Part shown: positions 21,016 to 32,008 of the stretch, piece after piece
Layout of the letters: the number at the start of each line of letters is the position of its first letter
Position numbering within the stretch: position 1 is the first letter of the stretch
Source of the DNA: Pythium myriotylum
Taxonomy: Eukaryota > Oomycota > Peronosporomycetes > Pythiales > Pythiaceae
Assembly (NCBI GenBank): GCA_023091665.1
Contig: JALJCQ010000017.1
Location: 434,001-498,000 of the forward strand
Reading direction: 5' to 3'
DNA: 64,000 nucleotides
The notes under the pieces: model-generated
Seen by the model: only the letters and a program-made list of their open reading frames with translations
What the model was told of the DNA's origin: nothing
Databases searched by the model: none
Position numbers and translations under genes: made by a program

Positions 21016-21313
21016 TTCTATTACCTGTCAGAATAAACTGTCAATACTTCTTCCACCTGAGGCGTTTTGCCCCGAAGGGACACGGCAGATGCGGACCCGA
21101 AAGCCCGTTAGCCTGCTTGAGGCTAAATCAGGTGCACCGGGTGGATGCCTTCAATCCTTCCATAAGAATTGCGTAGTTGCTAAACGTGGCCAATGTCTGA
21201 GCCAAGATTGAGTTGTCCACAACCAGGGAGAGTTTTTCGGCCCTGTGTAATTGATGGGACACGGATTTAACGTTAGTAGGTTTTTATGTGATCATACAAG
21301 CAGCGGAATCTAT
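21016..21313. other. Junction sequence outside palindrome arm A
   Basis: No gene. The stretch at about 21225-21275 (CCCTGTGTAATTGATGGGAC) is shared with the 3' flanks of copies C and D (45668-45690, 54705-54725), where it reads CTGTGTGATTGATGGGACAC. Confidence 0.45.
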
Positions 21314-22490
21314 GCGAACGGCGAGAGAGCGTAACGCAACAAACTCCACCCCATCGGTCCCACCACAGCTCCTCATAAGAGCGTTGGCGGCCCTTCTGGA
21401 GCTCGTAGACGGTGATGCCAACTTTCCCATGGTACCGTTTGTATGTTCCGCATACCTCACCACCTACTTGAGGCTGCATGACGATCACTTGGCCGTTTTG
21501 ACTCGGATTGTTTTTTTTTTGGAGGAGCTCTTGCGTTCGGCTTCCTTCCAGCTGACTTATTTGTAGGATCTGGGTCCTACTAGTAGGATCACTGGGTGAA
21601 GATTAACGTTTGTACATTTCAATGTGAACGATAGGAGCAGCGACATCTACGCGGAATCAAGCTACAGTGTTCTCTCTCTCCCCTAAACAAGCCGGCAGGG
21701 GCTGAGCTCGGCCCATGAACGTAGCCATACGAAGGCAATACGTAGGAGCCGCCAGACACCAGAGAACATGGATTACTTTGGGTCTCTGTCGAAGAGGTGC
21801 GTGACTAGGATGGGCACTTCAAGGTGTAGCGAGCCTTCTTTGTTGTCGGGCACCCAGAGCGAGAGCGAGCCGCCGCCTTTGCCAGGGAAACCGAAGAGCC
21901 CTTTGCGCCAGCGATCCAAGTAGAGCGTCTTGTTCGTAAACGTCGAAAGATATTCCGTGAACTTCACGACCTGGCCCACTGGCACCTCCACTGGGAACTC
22001 CTTCTTGCCGCCCGACCGGATGTTGACCTTGACGGGGTACTTGTCGTGGCTGGTGAACGTGATGGTGAGGTTTTTGTCACCGGCTGCTTTCCACGTGCCG
22101 GTGGCCCCTTCGAATGCCTTGCCATCAACCACCATACCGAGGGCTTTGTCAGCCGGGCCGTCAGCGATCTGCGTCTTGAAGCTAGTAATTCTGCACATGG
22201 GCAAAAGGAATTTGCGCACCATGGCCGCGATGCCCGTCGGGTCAAAGACAGCGATGGCGTCGAGGGAGAGCTGTGCAATGACGAGGCGGTACTTTTTGAT
22301 GTTGAGCATCACTTTCGGTTGCGACTTAAACAGGTCAATTTCAAGGTCAGGTCAGCGTCTTTTCTATGTCTCGTTCGTGACCTGTTGAGCCCGGGCCATC
22401 CGATGGTCAGACGAAGAAACATACTAAATCATTGTGTGATTAAAGGCCAGAATTTATTCAAGAAAGTCGAGGTATTAATTTAACATCATC

Positions 22491-24993
22491 TCAGTTGGCG
22501 CTTTCATTTCCGCTGCCATCCGAGTCATCCTCATCACTGTCGTGCACTTCGTCATCGGAAAGCCCGCACATATCATCTTCCCAATTGCTTGGGGCATCGT
22601 CGGAGAGGCAGATTGGCTTGGGCAGCTCGAGCGGCGTTCTTCGGTCGGGTGCTTCTGCGTCTCCTATCATCACTGCATTCTTGAGCTGCACATAATCCCG
22701 GGAGATCCTTTCGATGGTCCTAACAAAGTTCTCTAAAGGAGGGTGAGGCGCGCCAAAAGCTTGGTTAAGTGTCCTGTTGAAACGCTCTAATGGATTGTTG
22801 GTCCGCGACACAAGACGCTTGCCGGCGCCGTTCTTGTACTCCTTACCCGACTGGGACACGAAATCCCAAACATTCCACACCTCTGGCTTATACCGCTTGA
22901 TCCACGTGCGCTCAAAGTAGCGCCAAAACGCTCGCCACTCGTTCGTAGAATACTTCATGTTGGCTGCCGCGCAGTCTTCCATGATCTTGTCACGCACCCA
23001 AATCGCCCCGCGCGGCCAGATATGGTCATGGGGAAGGACAGTTAGCATATCAAGGACTCCACAGCCCATGGCAATCTTCACTTCTGGTTTGGAAATCCGA
23101 AGTTGTACCATCTTGCGCTGACATGCTTTCTTAAAATGAAAATAGCACCCGACAATACTTGTTTCCTCCGGATACCACTCACTCATAACGTCAATAAGAG
23201 CTTGTTCAAAGTCGCAAACGACTTGGGCTGGCGCAACCGGCCGAATGCACGCGTTGTCAATCATCTGGACCACGTGGAGGTACGCTTCCTTGGCCTTTGA
23301 TGTTGACAGTACGTAGAATATAGGAATGTATAGTTGACTCGCCTCATCGAACACCATGAAAATAATGCACTGCTGAAATCCAACTGGAACGCAGTCAAAA
23401 GTGCCATCGACAAATACGGTGATCGTTGCTGTAGGACAATAGGCGGATAAGAGCTGGATGCGCCCAGCCTACAATCCGATCAATTGGACGCTTTGCCTTG
23501 TTTGAAATTTTCCCAACGGCTTGCCATACATAGTGGAACTGAAAAAAATAAAGCTGGGTACCAACCACAAGTGCTAGTGGTGGTGTCTCAACTTTACCAC
23601 TTATGGAGCTTCCGTAGTGTCGAGACCTAGCGTTGTGAAACCGTTTTATGGCTTGATTTCGGGATAAGCCTGAAACGGGAACGGAGGAACTGTATAGGAA
23701 ACGGCGGCTAACCTCAAGCCACGCCTCCTGTGGTGACATGGTGTTTGAGATTGCGATGCGATCAATCTCACTTTTCATCGCGGTGGCAACATTTCCAGCT
23801 GTGACTGTCGCCCCATCCGTAGATTGTTCAACTTTGGTCTCAACTCGACGAGAGCATGCGTGCTCAATTTGGTTCTGATAGTCAAAGTAGCCGCCTTCCG
23901 CAAAGCAATAATCCAAGCGCGCGTCACATTTTTCCGAACGATAGAAACTGCATCGATATGTAATTTTGACCTTGGATATATTCGCGCGGGTATACTCATA
24001 CCCTTTCCAGTACAGTTTTGTCATGCCGGTACGGTCACGTCGTAAGCGATTAGAGTTGCTGGGTAGTGTGTGTGGTTGCTGCTGCAATGTAGGGATATCG
24101 ATGCGGGGCTGGCCTTGGGCGAGACCAAACCAGTCAAATTGGTTGACGACATTATGACCTTGTGGTCTTCCATCGTTGCGTACTACAGCACGCAACGATG
24201 GAAAACGAGGCTCTGGAGAGCAAGAGCGACGTGGGCTCGTGGTCGCCGAACCCAAGTGAATTCTCGGTCGTTCAAATGCGCGAGACCGATTATACGACGC
24301 AGACGGAGAGTGAGAGCGTGACCTCGCGCGCGAACGAGAGCGAGGGCGAGAGCGGGAACTCGCGCGCGGACGAGAGCGAGGACGAGAGCGCGAACGAGAG
24401 CGAGGACGAGAGCGCGAACGAGAGCGAGGACGAGAGCGAGAACTCGCGCGCGGACGAGAGCGAGGACGAGAGCGGGAACTCGAGCGCGACCGGGAGCGCG
24501 ATGGCGAGGACCGTCCCCAGCGCTGGGTCCACGATCGTGAGTACGATCGGCGCTGAGATGAAGTGGTCGAGCCTGATCTCGTACCTTCGCGATAACGCGC
24601 ACGGCGACAAGAGAGAGAGGTGGTCCTGTTGCTGTCGTGGCTGCGGTAACGTGAAGTTTCGCGCGAGCGCGACCGACCACGTTCTCGTCGGGCCGAGAAG
24701 AAAGCCGAACTCGCCCGCTCGTGGAGGCGTGATTGCATGGTCGAGAGGTGGTCGCCCCGAAGAACGGCTTCCCTCCCGTCACGAAGTTGCTGGTCAAACT
24801 CGAGCCGTTCCTCGAGGCGCCGGCGCGCCTCCAAGTCGAAGTGGCTGTCGTGCCGAACGTTGTTCCCCCATACGAAGGCCTCGTGTTGGAGACGGTCGCG
24901 CCGCGCCTCCACGAGCGGGGAGGCGCAAGGAGACGAAGGTGACGATCGTGATGATAAGCTGGGTTGGGGAGACGTTGGTGTCATTCGCGTCAT
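22491..24993 (-). CDS. MULE transposase with FLYWCH-type finger, one frameshift
   Basis: The likely start is MTRMTPTSPQ at 24993, giving about 835 codons with one frame change. In order: an Arg/Glu-rich helical part; a long Arg-Ser dipeptide region; a FLYWCH-like zinc finger (LYWKGYEYTRANISKVKITY, then CARLDYC and a following His); and the MULE catalytic domain. Candidate catalytic residues are Asp in TVFVDGTFD, Asp in VVCDFEQALID and Glu in NNPLERFNRTL. A CxxH-type pair (GCYFHFKKACQ) lies between them, as is usual. Near 23410-23480 the frame shifts by one base between the finger half and the catalytic half; no intron fits. It is therefore probably inactive, unless this is a sequencing error. 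Confidence 0.75.
24310..24500. repeat. Tandem GA-rich repeat, coding-compatible on both strands
   Basis: Degenerate 12/24-bp units (GACGAGAGCGCGAACGAGAG) give a Ser-Glu-Asp repeat on the plus strand and an Arg-Ser/Pro-Arg repeat on the minus strand. The minus strand is the transposase frame. The plus strand is also open from 24162 to 25193; no family was recognised there, so it is not called as a gene. Confidence 0.7.
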
Positions 24994-27860
24994 GGCGGTT
25001 GGTAGTGCCGGCAGGTCGACTCCTGTTCTCTTCGGGTCTTGTTTATTTATTTTTTTTGTTGTCGAGAAGGCTGTGTTGGCGTCCAAAGCCTGACCTCGAG
25101 AGCCACGAAAGCCGAGGCCACGTGGCACGACGTGACCTGCTTCCTGACCATCTGTTCCCCGACGTGACCAATTGCCTGACCAAGTGGACGTGAGCATAAA
25201 ACAGGCGCTGACCTGACCTTCAAATTGACCTGTATTAGACGCTTCCATCACTTTCTTGTGATCGAAAGCGGAGGCGATGACCTTATCGACCATGACCTGC
25301 ACAGCCGTGAAGAAGTCGCCGCTGGATTGGACACCGTCAGGGGCATTCTCTTCCCAGCACCCGGTGGTGGCAGCCGGTAGCTCGTTGAGAACGAGAGGCG
25401 AGTTGAGCACAAGGAACTGCAACGCCTCGAGTGGGGTATTGACATCGCCATTCATGATCTCCTGCACCTTGTCTTTGACCTTGTCGATGAACTCTTTGAT
25501 CCGGCCACCGCACGTGGTGCCGGCCGAGATGATGCCCTGAATGTCTTGGTCAGTTAGCTCAGGTAGTTTCTTTGCGCCAGCTTGCGCAGTCGTCGTGGTC
25601 GAGACCGAGACCTTCTTGAACATCTTGACGAAGTTGAGCTTATCCTTGAGGTTGGTCTTGGAGAATTTGCCGTCGATGATGGCGATGACGAGAGGCTTGA
25701 CGACGCCCAAGATGTCGTTGGTCATATCGAGCGCCTTGGGGATGTCCACACCGATGCAAGTGGCAACGGCGACGGGCAGGTCGTAAACCACGAAGTCAGT
25801 CTTATCGACGAGGCTCTTGACCTCTTCGCGAGTCGTGAGCTTGCCCTGGGTCTGTAGCTCGTCAAGATATCCCATGACTTTCTGCGTGACGTCGTAGACT
25901 TTCTGTGCGCACGCGACGCCGACTTGGACCGCTTTGGCGGCCTTGGTGAGCTCACCGAAGAAGCCACCCGAGGCTGCAGTCAGGACAACATTGGCGACGG
26001 CGCTCACTTTGGTGAGGATCTCAAGCGTGCAGTCCTTGCCTTGCGGTATGCACTCCATGCCGCACTGCACCGGGTAATCGATTGGACACTGCGACCAGCA
26101 CATCAGGGCGTGGTCGTAGTTGTATCCCACTGGACACTGCTTGTTGTGGTAGAAAGCTGCGTGGCGGTAGCAGGCGGTGTCCGTGGGCTTGGGTTTGATG
26201 TTGGCGATCCATGTGCCGGAGTTGGCGGAAGAAGCTGGTGGTGTTTTGGCTCCAGCGGGCAGTGGAGTAGCGACCGGAGGCTGCGCAGCGGCGGGCGCCT
26301 GCTTGGCTGGGGCTGGGGCTGCGCCTCCTGGTACAGGCTTGGCGGCACCCGGTGCTCCGACCGTTGGCTTGGCTGGCGCTGCGGCTCCTGGTACAGGCTT
26401 GGCGGCGCCCGGTGCTCCGACCGTTGGCTTGGTCTGCCCTGTGGCAGGGACTGGAGCTGCTGGTGCTGTTGCTGGCTTTGGCGCGGCGGCGGTCGGTGTA
26501 GTGGGACCAGCGTTTTGCTTGAGGGGCGTTGCGGGCTTGGGCGCGGAGGCGGAGGCGGGGGCAATTGGGATGTTGGCCGCGTGGACGACTCCGTTCTGCG
26601 CTGCGACGGAAGAGGTACTTGCGGCGACGAGACAGACCGTGGCGACGGCTGTGAGCGGCCCGATGTTGACCATGGTGCGTGGCGGCTTGGGCCCTGCGCA
26701 GTCGATGCAAAAATCACGAGTGAGTGGAGGCGGCAGTGGTGGCGATGGCGATGCAGAAGGGTGTGCCAGGTGCAGCAGAGACGAGCTCCTCGTGGCTATC
26801 TTGCCGCTTAGTCAGGTGGCGTGGGTCTTGGTCGAGTGGAAGATGCTGGATCGGCTTGCGTTTCGTTGAGTTGTCTAGGTGCCAATACGAATCCGTCTGG
26901 CGTATTTGCACTTCTGGGTCACCGAGCATTTCGTGGATGAGAAGGTGGGTTTCCTGTCCTCCTGGGCGCCTAAATGAAGACCATCTGACGTATCAAAAAC
27001 ACTGACCGCGGCTTTCCCATGCGGAAGAGTCCAATGCTCTTAAATGTAGCAAGACTCAAAGATGGAGTTTAGTTGCGCGTGTAGGTGAAGAGCACCTGCT
27101 CTCTGCGTCCTTGTGTTCGGCTGGGAAGATCCTAGTTCTTTGAAAACGACTGTTCTTTTCGGCGAAGACACGAACCATTTCAAAAAAAAAAGTACTGTAT
27201 TGGGTGTGTCCAACACGAACTCCAGTTTCTATTGGGTGTCTTGTGGTTGATGTACTCATATTGTCAGCATGGTTTCCACGTTCAGTCGAGAGGTTTCCAA
27301 GCACAGGTGGAGAGACTGTCAGAAATCGAAGTTGCTGATGAGTGCTTCGGGTTATGACTTGTTGATCACAATCAACGTACTGTCAACGCCCATAATCTGA
27401 CATCATTATTACATGTGCACTGACCCTCACCGAACTCGAAGTCATCAGGCATAGCGTCATAGTGCTACGACAGCTCTGCGATCATCGGCGCCAGTGTAAC
27501 CGATCGCTTCGCAACCTGTACCTGCAAGCGCACAAACTGGCTGATCTTGCCGAAGTCTCAACCTGAATCCTGCAGCGACGGGTCCACAACAGCCGACAGG
27601 TCAGGCTCGGCATAAAGCCGAGCGCAGAAACCCACATCAACCTTCCCAGTTCCTAAGACAGCCGTGCCGACTTGTCGAACTTGCTTCACAACGGCCTACG
27701 TCCGTGGTGGCCTTCACAGGCTCACCACGTTGACCCATGACAGGCCAACACGTATAGCGCAATAAGCTAGTAGGATTCATAGAAGAACATGTTAAGCTTC
27801 ACTTGCATCATTATCATCACCTAACTGGGCATATTTATAAATATCGTGTCAATATCGTGT

Positions 27861-27898
27861 CAGCAGTTCTGACAATTTAAAAATTGCCAGAACTGCTG
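27861..27898. repeat. Fold-back palindrome, 18-bp arms, one mismatch
   Basis: Arms 27861-27878 and 27881-27898 with an AA spacer; one mismatch (A/C). Confidence 0.85.
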
Positions 27899-28040
27899 GC
27901 ACGCTCCTGCCTCGTAGCCACTGCGGCCGGAATGTTATCAATTCGACTCTCGTTATCCGCACAATTGAGTGGTGATTTACAGATTGACTTACGATAGCCC
28001 TTCAGCAACTTTCCAAACTTGGATTCACAAGGTTTTGAGG

Positions 28041-28235
28041 TTCACTGTGAGTCTCGCGAGTCAAGACTAATCGACGCGTGATGACGCAGCCAGCAGGTGT
28101 TCCTCACCCACACGCTCAACCAGAATCCCATCTTTGAGTCAAGACACTGTGAGTCTCGCGAGTCAAGACTAATCGACGCGTGATGACGTAGCCAGCGGGT
28201 GTTCCTCACCCACACGCTCAATCAGAATCCCATGA
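28041..28235. repeat. Direct repeat, two units 107 bp apart
   Basis: The segment starting CACTGTGAGTCTCGCGAGTC occurs twice, beginning near 28042 and 28149, with only a few differences (GCAGCCAGCAGG against GTAGCCAGCGGG). Related to the flank upstream of all four secreted-protein copies. Confidence 0.85.
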
Positions 28236-28561
28236 AATAGGATGCGCACACTCAAAATAGTCGTTCACACGGATGTAAACGAATCGACTCCCACATTTAT
28301 CATCATCACGACTGTTCTTATCCACGAGAACACAACAAATTTGAAAGCACAATGTTTCCAAGGCTGTGTGTGAACTGTTTTTGAGTGAGTAGGGTGTCCC
28401 GAGGAAGGGCATAGCGTACTGTACTGTAATCGCGCATACTATCCACTGCAAGAGTTCACAACGCACCAACTCGCCTTGTGTTGTAATTAGCCTGCTGAGA
28501 TAACGACATTTCATGTCGGATCAGGGACATTCTGATTTAATAAAGGGCACCGAAACAGTGA

Positions 28562-31500
28562 AGACCACCACGGACGTAGGCCGTTGTGAAGCAAGTTCGA
28601 CAAGTCGGCACGGCTGTCTTAGGAACTGGGAAGGTTGATGTGGGTTTCTGCGCTCGGCTTTATGCCGAGCCTGACCTGTCGGCTGTTGTGGACCCGTCGC
28701 TGCAGGATTCAGGTTGAGACTTCGGCAAGATCAGCCAGTTTGTGCGCTTGCAGGTACAGGTTGCGAAGCGATCGGTTACACTGGCGCCGATGATCGCAGA
28801 GCTGTCGTAGCACTATGACGCTATGCCTGATGACTTCGAGTTCGGTGAGGGTCAGTGCACATGTAATAATGATGTCAGATTATGGGCGTTGACAGTACGT
28901 TGATTGTGATCAACAAGTCATAACCCGAAGCACTCATCAGCAACTTCGATTTCTGACAGTCTCTCCACCTGTGCTTGGAAACCTCTCGACTGAACGTGGA
29001 AACCATGCTGACAATATGAGTACATCAACCACAAGACACCCAATAGAAACTGGAGTTCGTGTTGGACACACCCAATACAGTACTTTTTTTTTTGAAATGG
29101 TTCGTGTCTTCGCCGAAAAGAACAGTCGTTTTCAAAGAACTAGGATCTTCCCAGCCGAACACAAGGACGCAGAGAGCAGGTGCTCTTCACCTACACGCGC
29201 AACTAAACTCCATCTTTGAGTCTTGCTACATTTAAGAGCATTGGACTCTTCCGCATGGGAAAGCCGCGGTCAGTGTTTTTGATACGTCAGATGGTCTTCA
29301 TTTAGGCGCCCAGGAGGACAGGAAACCCACCTTCTCATCCACGAAATGCTCGGTGACCCAGAAGTGCAAATACGCCAGACGGATTCGTATTGGCACCTAG
29401 ACAACTCAACGAAACGCAAGCCGATCCAGCATCTTCCACTCGACCAAGACCCACGCCACCTGACTAAGCGGCAAGATAGCCACGAGGAGCTCGTCTCTGC
29501 TGCACCTGGCACACCCTTCTGCATCGCCATCGCCACCACTGCCGCCTCCACTCACTCGTGATTTTTGCATCGACTGCGCAGGGCCCAAGCCGCCACGCAC
29601 CATGGTCAACATCGGGCCGCTCACAGCCGTCGCCACGGTCTGTCTCGTCGCCGCAAGTACCTCTTCCGTCGCAGCGCAGAACGGAGTCGTCCACGCGGCC
29701 AACATCCCAATTGCCCCCGCCTCCGCCTCCGCGCCCAAGCCCGCAACGCCCCTCAAGCAAAACGCTGGTCCCACTACACCGACCGCCGCCGCGCCAAAGC
29801 CAGCAACAGCACCAGCAGCTCCAGTCCCTGCCACAGGGCAGACCAAGCCAACGGTCGGAGCACCGGGCGCCGCCAAGCCTGTACCAGGAGCCGCAGCGCC
29901 AGCCAAGCCAACGGTCGGAGCACCGGGTGCCGCCAAGCCTGTACCAGGAGGCGCAGCCCCAGCCCCAGCCAAGCAGGCGCCCGCCGCTGCGCAGCCTCCG
30001 GTCGCTACTCCACTGCCCGCTGGAGCCAAAACACCACCAGCTTCTTCCGCCAACTCCGGCACATGGATCGCCAACATCAAACCCAAGCCCACGGACACCG
30101 CCTGCTACCGCCACGCAGCTTTCTACCACAACAAGCAGTGTCCAGTGGGATACAACTACGACCACGCCCTGATGTGCTGGTCGCAGTGTCCAATCGATTA
30201 CCCGGTGCAGTGCGGCATGGAGTGCATACCGCAAGGCAAGGACTGCACGCTTGAGATCCTCACCAAAGTGAGCGCCGTCGCCAATGTTGTCCTGACTGCA
30301 GCCTCGGGTGGCTTCTTCGGTGAGCTCACCAAGGCCGCCAAAGCGGTCCAAGTCGGCGTCGCGTGCGCACAGAAAGTCTACGACGTCACGCAGAAAGTCA
30401 TGGGATATCTTGACGAGCTACAGACCCAGGGCAAGCTCACGACTCGCGAAGAGGTCAAGAGCCTCGTCGATAAGACTGACTTCGTGGTTTACGACCTGCC
30501 CGTCGCCGTTGCCACTTGCATCGGTGTGGACATCCCCAAGGCGCTCGATATGACCAACGACATCTTGGGCGTCGTCAAGCCTCTCGTCATCGCCATCATC
30601 GACGGCAAATTCTCCAAGACCAACCTCAAGGATAAGCTCAACTTCGTCAAGATGTTCAAGAAGGTCTCGGTCTCGACCACGACGACTGCGCAAGCTGGCG
30701 CAAAGAAACTACCTGAGCTAACTGACCAAGACATTCAGGGCATCATCTCGGCCGGCACCACGTGCGGTGGCCGGATCAAAGAGTTCATCGACAAGGTCAA
30801 AGACAAGGTGCAGGAGATCATGAATGGCGATGTCAATACCCCACTCGAGGCGTTGCAGTTCCTTGTGCTCAACTCGCCTCTCGTTCTCAACGAGCTACCG
30901 GCTGCCACCACCGGGTGCTGGGAAGAGAATGCCCCTGACGGTGTCCAATCCAGCGGCGACTTCTTCACGGCTGTGCAGGTCATGGTCGATAAGGTCATCG
31001 CCTCCGCTTTCGATCACAAGAAAGTGATGCTCAACATAAAAAAGTACCGCCTCGTCATTGCACAGCTCTCCCTCGACGCCATCGCTGTCTTTGACCCGAC
31101 GGGCATCGCGGCCATGGTGCGCAAATTCCTTTTGCCCATGTGCAGAATTACTAGCTTCAAGACGCAGATCGCTGACGGCCCGGCTGACAAAGCCCTCGGT
31201 ATGGTGGTTGATGGCAAGGCATTCGAAGGGGCCACCGGCACGTGGAAAGCAGCCGGTGACAAAAACCTCACCATCACGTTCACCAGCCACGACAAGTACC
31301 CCGTCAAGGTCAACATCCGGTCGGGCGGCAAGAAGGAGTTCCCAGTGGAGGTGCCAGTGGGCCAGGTCGTGAAGTTCACGGAATATCTTTCGACGTTTAC
31401 GAACAAGACGCTCTACTTGGATCGCTGGCGCAAAGGGCTCTTCGGTTTCCCTGGCAAAGGCGGCGGCTCGCTCTCGCTCTGGGTGCCCGACAACAAAGAA

Positions 31501-32008
31501 GGCTCGCTACACCTTGAAGTGCCCATCCTAGTCACGCACCTCTTCGACAGAGACCCAAAGTAATCCATGTTCTCTGGTGTCTGGCGGCTCCTACGTATTG
31601 CCTTCGTATGGCTACGTTCATGGGCCGAGCTCAGCCCCTGCCGGCTTGTTTAGGGGAGAGAGAGAACACTGTAGCTTGATTCCGCGTAGATGTCGCTGCT
31701 CCTATCGTTCACATTGAAATGTACAAACGTTAATCTTCACCCAGTGATCCTACTAGTAGGACCCAGATCCTACAAATAAGTCAGCTGGAAGGAAGCCGAA
31801 CGCAAGAGCTCCTCCAAAAAAAAACAATCCGAGTCAAAACGGCCAAGTGATCGCAAGTAGGTGATGAGGTATGCGAAACATACAAACGGTACCATGGGAA
31901 AGTTGGTATCGCCGTCTGCGAGCTCCGGTATGGCCGGCAACACTCTTATGAGGAGCTGTGGTGCGACCGATGGGGTGGAGTTCGTTGCGTTACGCTCTCT
32001 CGCCGTTC
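28562..32008. repeat. Arm B of the first large palindrome
   Basis: Reverse complement of arm A (21314-27713 minus the transposon). It contains the only complete, signal-peptide-bearing copy of the secreted-protein gene. Confidence 0.9.
29602..31563 (+). CDS. Secreted Cys/Pro/Ala-rich protein, copy B, intact
   Basis: A single exon of 653 residues. Residues 1-25 (MVNIGPLTAVATVCLVAAST...) form a signal peptide. Residues ~30-150 are Pro/Ala-rich with two near-identical TKPTVGAPGAAKPVPG-type repeats, like a mucin stalk. Residues 168-215 hold seven Cys with spacing C-11-C-11-C-3-C-7-C-3-C-6-C, probably a disulphide-bonded module. Residues ~220-520 are predicted helical with a few more Cys. The last ~130 residues are rich in alternating hydrophobic/charged strands and end FDRDPK. 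No known family is recognised; secretion to the cell surface or medium is inferred from the signal peptide. It is transcribed divergently from copy A across the palindrome spacer. Two paralogues (C, D) lie at 45.8-47.7 and 52.6-54.6 kb. Confidence 0.85.
   Translation: MVNIGPLTAVATVCLVAASTSSVAAQNGVVHAANIPIAPASASAPKPATPLKQNAGPTTPTAAAPKPATAPAAPVPATGQTKPTVGAPGAAKPVPGAAAPAKPTVGAPGAAKPVPGGAAPAPAKQAPAAAQPPVATPLPAGAKTPPASSANSGTWIANIKPKPTDTACYRHAAFYHNKQCPVGYNYDHALMCWSQCPIDYPVQCGMECIPQGKDCTLEILTKVSAVANVVLTAASGGFFGELTKAAKAVQVGVACAQKVYDVTQKVMGYLDELQTQGKLTTREEVKSLVDKTDFVVYDLPVAVATCIGVDIPKALDMTNDILGVVKPLVIAIIDGKFSKTNLKDKLNFVKMFKKVSVSTTTTAQAGAKKLPELTDQDIQGIISAGTTCGGRIKEFIDKVKDKVQEIMNGDVNTPLEALQFLVLNSPLVLNELPAATTGCWEENAPDGVQSSGDFFTAVQVMVDKVIASAFDHKKVMLNIKKYRLVIAQLSLDAIAVFDPTGIAAMVRKFLLPMCRITSFKTQIADGPADKALGMVVDGKAFEGATGTWKAAGDKNLTITFTSHDKYPVKVNIRSGGKKEFPVEVPVGQVVKFTEYLSTFTNKTLYLDRWRKGLFGFPGKGGGSLSLWVPDNKEGSLHLEVPILVTHLFDRDPK

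Larger units (their letters stand above)
22316..25245 (-). mobile_element. Mutator-like (MULE) DNA transposon
   Basis: A 2930-bp insertion flanked by the exact 9-bp duplication CATCACTTT at 22307-22315 and 25246-25254; the uninterrupted copy B has this sequence once. Both ends carry inverted repeats of roughly 40 bp containing ACAGGTCAATTT and AAGGTCAGGTCAGCG. A 9-bp target duplication is the hallmark of Mutator-type transposition. The element encodes one transposase on the minus strand. Confidence 0.9.
21773..26673 (-). pseudogene. Secreted Cys/Pro/Ala-rich protein gene, copy A, split by a transposon
   Basis: The 5' part (26673 to 25246) encodes residues 1-476 of the 653-residue protein seen intact at 29602-31563: signal peptide, Pro/Ala repeats, seven-Cys cluster and helical region. 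The 3' part (22315 to 21773) encodes the C-terminal 179 residues. A Mutator-like element with a 9-bp target duplication separates them. The frame does not stop at the insertion: it continues through the element's terminal repeat into transposase sequence, giving one open frame of 1092 codons (26673-23395). The native protein cannot be made, but a fused secreted-protein/transposase product is formally possible. Confidence 0.85.
21314..27713. repeat. Arm A of the first large palindrome (interrupted by a Mutator-like element)
   Basis: Read on the minus strand this matches 28562-32008 base for base over long stretches, including the secreted-protein gene, its 3' flank and about 1 kb of upstream sequence. 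The only large difference is the 2.9-kb element at 22316-25245. Symmetry axis near 28137. Confidence 0.9.
27714..28561. other. Spacer (loop) of the first large palindrome
   Basis: An 850-bp unpaired centre between arms A and B. It holds a direct repeat (about 28041-28130 and 28148-28235, spaced 107 bp) that is itself a diverged copy of the secreted-protein gene's upstream flank (CTCACCCACACGCTCAA, CCATCTTTGAGTC). It also contains the small hairpin at 27861-27898. No gene is recognised. Because both flanking genes point outwards, this should contain their shared or back-to-back promoters. Confidence 0.55.

Noticed and set aside
21016..21270. Possible tRNA or small structured RNA between the coiled-coil fragment and arm A
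   Set aside because: No cloverleaf, conserved T-loop or CCA-type features could be traced by eye.
25924..26869. Gly/Trp-rich and Ala-rich frames antisense to secreted-protein copies
   Set aside because: Exact antisense shadows of the Pro/Ala-rich coding region; repeated at every copy.
28041..28235. Two 107-bp-spaced repeats considered as a CRISPR-like array
   Set aside because: Only two units, in a eukaryotic context, explained as duplication of the secreted-gene upstream flank.
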